Assembly: GCA_900554925.1 (NCBI GenBank)
Contig: USJG01000014.1
Coordinates: 1 to 27,051 of the forward strand
Origin: an uncultured Lachnospiraceae bacterium
GTDB lineage: Bacteria > Bacillota > Clostridia > Lachnospirales > Lachnospiraceae
Length of the DNA stretch: 27,051 nt
Reading direction: 5' to 3'
Shown: positions 23,462-27,051 of the stretch, piece after piece
Position numbering within the stretch: position 1 is the stretch's first letter
Layout of the letters: the number at the start of each line of letters is the position of its first letter
Notes under the pieces: model-generated
Databases searched by the model: none
Seen by the model: only the letters and a program-made list of their open reading frames with translations
What the model was told of the DNA's origin: nothing
Program-made: the position numbers and the translations under genes

Positions 23462-24421
23462 TCAAAGATTGACAATATTTCTGTCTTCCCCTTTAAGAAA
23501 GGCTTCGATATTTTTAAAAGTTTCCGAAACGCATCTTTTTCTGGCCTCTGTACTGGCCCAGGCCATATGAGGGGTAATGATCAGCTTATTACTGTCCTTA
23601 AGCTTACTTAAGGGGTTACTGTCCTTCATAGGCTCTGTTCCGGTCACGTCCAGACCGGCCCCGGCAATATATTCTTCCGTAAGGGCTGTATAAAGATCTT
23701 CATCATTTACTACAGGGCCTCTTGCCACATTAATAAGGATAGCGCTTTTTTTCATTTTTTTCAGCGCTTCCAGATCGATCAGATTTCTTGTCTTATCGCT
23801 TAACGGACAGTGCAGGGATAAGAAATCCGATTCCTTTAAAAGAGTATCAAAATCTACTCTTTCGTATTCCGTGCAGGTACTGTTGCCGGAAGCGGAATAA
23901 AAAATAACCTTACAGCCAAAGGCCCTGGCAATCTCAGCCACCTTCCTCCCAATATTTCCCATTCCCACGATTCCCCATGTCTTACCGGAAAGCTCTGTAA
24001 AGGGAAGGTCAAAATTGGAAAAACGATCCTGAGATGCATAGGCCCCTGATTTTACATAATTATCATAATGACAAAGCTTCTCAAGCACATAAAGGCAAAG
24101 GGCAAATGTGTGCTGTGCCACTGCATCCGTAGAATAATTAACTACATTTGCAACCTTAATCCCTCTGCTCTTGCAATAATTAATATCAACATTGTCATAG
24201 CCTGTGGCAAATTCACAGATCAGCTTTATATTGGAGGCGTCCTTTAAGGTATCCTCATTTAAGAGCGCTTTGTTTGCAACAATGATCTCTGCCTCCTTTA
24301 TCTTTTCTGCCACATCCCCGGCTTTGGTATTGGGATATACCGTCATTTCTCCCAGTGTTCCCAGCTCATCTATTGAAACGTCCAGCCCTACGCTGTTTCT
24401 CTCCAAAACTACAATTTTCAT
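23462..24421 (-). CDS. D-2-hydroxyacid dehydrogenase (hydroxypyruvate reductase-like)
   Basis: NAD(P)-dependent oxidoreductase for D-2-hydroxy acids/2-keto acids, 319 residues. The dinucleotide fold begins at GIVGMGNIGRK (150-160). The catalytic triad is R234 (NVARGPVVND), E263 (GTEPM) and H285 (TPHMAWAS). The TPHxAWAS ending is common in hydroxypyruvate/glycerate-type members. After the second beta strand it has YSASG rather than an acidic residue, so cofactor preference for NADH is not assured. The substrate is unknown. Being upstream of mtaD with a 39-nt gap, it may be in the same operon, which would link it to metabolism downstream of SAH/methionine recycling, but this is inference. The ATG follows AAAGGAGAAGAAGTCAG. 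Confidence 0.88.
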   Translation of the reverse strand: MKIVVLERNSVGLDVSIDELGTLGEMTVYPNTKAGDVAEKIKEAEIIVANKALLNEDTLKDASNIKLICEFATGYDNVDINYCKSRGIKVANVVNYSTDAVAQHTFALCLYVLEKLCHYDNYVKSGAYASQDRFSNFDLPFTELSGKTWGIVGMGNIGRKVAEIARAFGCKVIFYSASGNSTCTEYERVDFDTLLKESDFLSLHCPLSDKTRNLIDLEALKKMKKSAILINVARGPVVNDEDLYTALTEEYIAGAGLDVTGTEPMKDSNPLSKLKDSNKLIITPHMAWASTEARKRCVSETFKNIEAFLKGEDRNIVNL

Positions 24422-24459
24422 TCTGACTTCTTCTCCTTTACGAAATTTACTTCTTCATC

Positions 24460-24465
24460 ATTATA
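24460..24465 (-). promoter_or_regulatory. Possible -10 of the dehydrogenase-mtaD transcript
   Basis: Minus-strand TATAAT, about 40 nt before the start codon of the dehydrogenase gene; no convincing -35 is seen at the normal distance. Confidence 0.35.
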
Positions 24466-24520
24466 TAACAAGAAAATCAACTTTAAAAGCGGTAATTGCT
24501 CCTTGCCCAATGAAATTTTA

Positions 24521-24549
24521 TTGAAATGAACAATTATTTGCCCTATAAT
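24521..24549 (+). promoter_or_regulatory. manC-manA promoter (sigma-A)
   Basis: TTGAAA (24521-24526), a 17-bp spacer and TATAAT (24544-24549), followed by an AAGGAGG ribosome binding site before the manC start. Confidence 0.75.
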
Positions 24550-24587
24550 AAATCCATATTAAGTTTTATTTTGTCAAGGAGGAAAAG

Positions 24588-25901
24588 ATGAATATTGTCT
24601 TACTGTCCGGAGGCTCCGGCAAGCGGTTATGGCCGCTATCAAACGACATCCGTTCCAAACAGTTTATCAAAATTTTTAAAACAGAAGACGGCAGCTATGA
24701 ATCCATGGTGCAGCGCGTGTATCGTCAGATCCGCAAGGCTGACAAAAATGCCACCGTCACCATCGCTACCTCCAAAACACAGGTATCCGCAATTCATAAT
24801 CAGTTAGGGGAAAATGTGGGTATTTCTGTTGAACCCTGCAGGCGGGATACGTTTCCGGCAATCGCACTGGCAACCGCTTACCTGCATGATGTTCTTGGAA
24901 TTTCAGAGGAAGAATCCGTAGTCGTCTGTCCTGTAGACCCCTATGTGGAGGATGATTACTTTGAAAAAATAAAAGAGCTCAGCATACAGGCTGAGAAAGG
25001 CGAGGCAAATCTGGTACTGATGGGTATAGAACCTACCTATCCCAGCGAAAAATATGGTTATATCATTCCCGATGGCCCGGCGGAGATCAGCAACGTATCC
25101 TGCTTTAAGGAAAAGCCTGATATAAAGACCGCTGAAAGCTATATAGCACAGGGGGCTTTGTGGAATGGCGGCGTATTTGCCTATCAATTGAAATACGTCC
25201 TTAACAAAGCCCATGAGCTCATCGACTTTACCGATTATGAGGACTTATTTTCCAAATATGACACTCTGACCAAAATCAGCTTCGACTATGCTGTGGTTGA
25301 AAAAGAGGACAAGATCCAGGTAATGCGTTTTGCCGGACAGTGGAAGGACCTTGGCACCTGGAATACTCTGACAGAAGCCATGGAGGAATCCAGTGTGGGC
25401 GAGGCAATGATGAACGAAGAATGCCGCAATGTTCACATCATCAACGAACTCGATATTCCCGTTTTGGCCATGGGCTTATCTGACGTGATCATATCTGCAA
25501 GCCCTGATGGCATTTTAGTTTCAGATAAAGAACAATCCAGCTACATCAAGCCTTTTGTGGATCAGCTTGACCAACAGATCATGTTTGCTGAAAAGTCCTG
25601 GGGAAGCTTCCGGGTGCTCGATGTGGAATCCGGCAGCATGACCATAAAGGTGATTTTAAATGCCGGACATCAAATGAATTATCACAGTCATAAGCACAGA
25701 GATGAAGTATGGGTAGTCACCTCCGGCACAGGGCATACCATTGTAGACGGAATGGAGCAGGAGATCGGCGTAGGCGATGTGATCACCATGCAGGCCCTCT
25801 GCCGCCACACAGTTATTGCTGATACCGAATTAACATTGATTGAAGTTCAGTTGGGCAAGGAGATCAGTGTCCATGACAAACAAAAATTTGCGCTTGAATA
25901 A
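24588..25901 (+). CDS. manC: Mannose-1-phosphate guanylyltransferase with C-terminal cupin domain
   Basis: Makes GDP-mannose from mannose-1-phosphate and GTP. The 437 residues have the nucleotidyltransferase domain (about 1-280), with LSGGSGKRLWPLS (6-18), SKQF (23-26), DPYV around residue 118 and the sugar-phosphate-binding FKEKP (173-177). A C-terminal cupin (about 335-435) of the mannose-6-phosphate isomerase type II kind has YHSHKHRDEVWVVTSG. Such fusions can be bifunctional, but here a separate manA follows, so the cupin may be catalytically redundant or structural. The ATG follows AAGGAGG. Its 3' end overlaps manA by 29 nt, so the two are translationally coupled. No GDP-mannose-using enzyme lies in the window. 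Confidence 0.92.
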   Translation: MNIVLLSGGSGKRLWPLSNDIRSKQFIKIFKTEDGSYESMVQRVYRQIRKADKNATVTIATSKTQVSAIHNQLGENVGISVEPCRRDTFPAIALATAYLHDVLGISEEESVVVCPVDPYVEDDYFEKIKELSIQAEKGEANLVLMGIEPTYPSEKYGYIIPDGPAEISNVSCFKEKPDIKTAESYIAQGALWNGGVFAYQLKYVLNKAHELIDFTDYEDLFSKYDTLTKISFDYAVVEKEDKIQVMRFAGQWKDLGTWNTLTEAMEESSVGEAMMNEECRNVHIINELDIPVLAMGLSDVIISASPDGILVSDKEQSSYIKPFVDQLDQQIMFAEKSWGSFRVLDVESGSMTIKVILNAGHQMNYHSHKHRDEVWVVTSGTGHTIVDGMEQEIGVGDVITMQALCRHTVIADTELTLIEVQLGKEISVHDKQKFALE

Positions 25902-26877
25902 ACCATTCTTATTAAGCCCCGCCGGCAAAGACTATTTATGGGGCGGCAGACGGTTAAATGATGATTTTGCCAAAGAAATCCCCATGGCTCCCCTGGCAGA
26001 AACCTGGGAGTGTTCCACCCATCCGGATGGCCCAAGCATGGTGGCAAGCGGTGAGCACAGCGGTCATACGCTTTCTGAGATATTGCAGGAGCATCCTGAA
26101 TATCTGGGAACACATTCTGAAAGCAAAAAAGAGTTTCCCATCCTCATTAAACTGATTGACGCCAAATGTGACCTGTCCGTACAGGTGCATCCTGATGACG
26201 CCTACGCGGCAGCAAACGAAAACGGTTCTCTTGGCAAAACGGAAATGTGGTATGTGATGGACGCCTCAAAGGATGCCTGGCTCATTTATGGGCTTTCCCA
26301 TGACACCAGCCGGGAAACCTTAAAAAGGAGCATTGAACAGGGAACGGTTGAAAAATATCTGCAAAAGGTTCCTATCAAAAAGGACGACATATTCTATATA
26401 GAGCCGGGGATCATCCACGCAATCGGTGCAGGCGCCCTTGTTGCGGAAGTACAGGAAAATTCAAATATTACCTACCGCCTGTATGATTATGACCGGATCG
26501 ACAAATCCGGTCATAAAAGAGAGCTTCATATAGACAAAGCCCTTGAGGTTGCCAATCTTAAGGGAAGCGCTGCCCCAAGGCAAAATTTGCGTGTACTGAA
26601 ATACCGGCAGGGCTGCGCCACAGAATTTTTATGCCGCTGTAAATATTTCCAGGTGGAACGGATGCTTATAAACACAGAGCGTCTCCGCAGTATGGTCAGC
26701 TTTCATACCACCAGCCTTTCCTTTGAGGTGTTGCTCTGTACCACCGGCTGCGGAAGCATTTCTTTTGAAAAAAACGAAATGATTCATTTTTTCAGGGGAG
26801 ACTGTATTTTCATTCCTGCTGATTCCGTTACCATGAAAATCCATGGCAATGCACAATTTATAAAGGTAAGCTGCTGA
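25873..26877 (+). CDS. manA: Mannose-6-phosphate isomerase, class I
   Basis: Zinc enzyme interconverting fructose-6-phosphate and mannose-6-phosphate, providing the precursor for the upstream guanylyltransferase once a phosphomannomutase acts. The 334 residues have two cupin halves. The first contains the zinc-binding QVHPDDAYA and EMWYVMDA. The next conserved block is IEPGIIHAIGAGALVAEVQENS and then TYRLYDYDR. This is the short Firmicute form, about 310-335 residues. The ATG at 25873 is preferred over one at 25840 because AAGGAGAT lies 8 nt before it and because the protein then begins NKPFLLSPAGKDYLWGG, the standard N-terminus. It overlaps manC by 29 nt. No clear terminator follows. Confidence 0.93.
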   Translation: MTNKNLRLNKPFLLSPAGKDYLWGGRRLNDDFAKEIPMAPLAETWECSTHPDGPSMVASGEHSGHTLSEILQEHPEYLGTHSESKKEFPILIKLIDAKCDLSVQVHPDDAYAAANENGSLGKTEMWYVMDASKDAWLIYGLSHDTSRETLKRSIEQGTVEKYLQKVPIKKDDIFYIEPGIIHAIGAGALVAEVQENSNITYRLYDYDRIDKSGHKRELHIDKALEVANLKGSAAPRQNLRVLKYRQGCATEFLCRCKYFQVERMLINTERLRSMVSFHTTSLSFEVLLCTTGCGSISFEKNEMIHFFRGDCIFIPADSVTMKIHGNAQFIKVSC

Positions 26878-26886
26878 AATTTTTGA

Positions 26887-26915
26887 TTGACATTTTATTT
26901 TGGCAATGCTACTAT
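26887..26915 (+). promoter_or_regulatory. Sigma-A promoter upstream of the terminal T-box leader
   Basis: TTGACA (26887-26892), a 17-bp spacer and TACTAT (26910-26915), just after the manA stop. The implied start is near 26922, ahead of the T-box-like sequence. Confidence 0.65.
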
Positions 26916-26921
26916 ATTATT

Positions 26922-27051
26922 CAACAAATAAATAACACCTAAACCGTTGAGGCGGAGATAAAGGTGATGATGCTCCCACAGAGAGCCCGGATAGCTGAGA
27001 ACGGGCGGAAAACAAGTCATCAAATGGACCGCTGAGGGTGCAGTGAACAAT
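26922..27051 (+). promoter_or_regulatory. 5' part of a T-box leader, truncated by the window end
   Basis: The sequence shows stem I features of a T-box riboswitch. CAGAGAGCCCGG (26979-26990) is followed by AGCTGAGAACGGGC (26993-27006), where CCCG pairs with CGGG. GGACCGCTGAGGG and AGTGAAC follow just before the edge. The specifier region should lie at or beyond the final bases, so the amino acid cannot be read. The T-box sequence and terminator lie outside. The gene beyond is expected to be an aminoacyl-tRNA synthetase, an amino acid biosynthesis gene or a transporter on the plus strand. Confidence 0.7.

Noticed and set aside
1..27051. CRISPR arrays, insertion sequences, prophage, defence systems, tRNA or rRNA genes
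   Set aside because: No repeat-spacer pattern, transposase, integrase, nuclease-defence domains or tRNA-like cloverleaf was seen on reading both strands; content is core metabolism, translation and sporulation.

Overview
The window looks like a chromosomal segment of a spore-forming, anaerobic Firmicute of class Clostridia, most likely a Lachnospiraceae-type organism. This is inferred from gene content, not from a database search. The pointers are the conserved rqcP-yabP-yabQ-divIC-spoIIE-tilS-hpt-ftsH block, T-box leaders, perfect AGGAGG-type ribosome binding sites, PerR with a reverse rubrerythrin, and a lipoprotein with VSGN tails. No rRNA, tRNA, insertion sequence, prophage or CRISPR array is visible. 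Most of the window is core chromosome.

Region 1 (150-7195, minus strand) is the cell-division/sporulation block. In transcription order it holds hup (with its own promoter and terminator), rqcP, yabP, yabQ, divIC (terminator), spoIIE (its own Spo0A-type promoter), tilS, hpt and ftsH. The order matches the Bacillus subtilis yabO-yabP-yabQ-divIC-spoIIE-tilS-hprT-ftsH region. Here SpoIIE has lost its whole membrane domain, but its promoter keeps the unusual 21-bp spacing and flanking 0A boxes.

Region 2 (7354-12986, minus strand) holds a PEGA-domain lipoprotein, a CotS-like spore coat protein, the CCA-adding enzyme and prolyl-tRNA synthetase. A proline-type T-box leader precedes proS.

Region 3 (13015-18840, minus strand) holds an O-antigen-ligase-like membrane protein, a YtvI/AI-2E family protein with a candidate sigma-E promoter, an RluA-type pseudouridine synthase, and an OmpR-type response regulator with its sensor kinase.

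Region 4 (18890-19997, plus strand) is a peroxide-defence pair, perR and reverse rubrerythrin. It has a palindromic operator on the transcription start and a strong terminator.

Region 5 (20035-24421, minus strand) is the most interesting part. It has a D-2-hydroxyacid dehydrogenase, an SAH/MTA/5'-deoxyadenosine deaminase-type amidohydrolase, an adenosylhomocysteinase-like enzyme whose base-binding residues differ from classical enzymes, and a phosphoribosyltransferase-like protein with a degenerate PRPP loop. Together they suggest recycling of S-adenosylhomocysteine by deamination to S-inosylhomocysteine before hydrolysis.

Region 6 (24521-27051, plus strand) holds manC and manA for GDP-mannose synthesis. 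It is followed by a sigma-A promoter and the 5' part of another T-box leader, cut by the window end.
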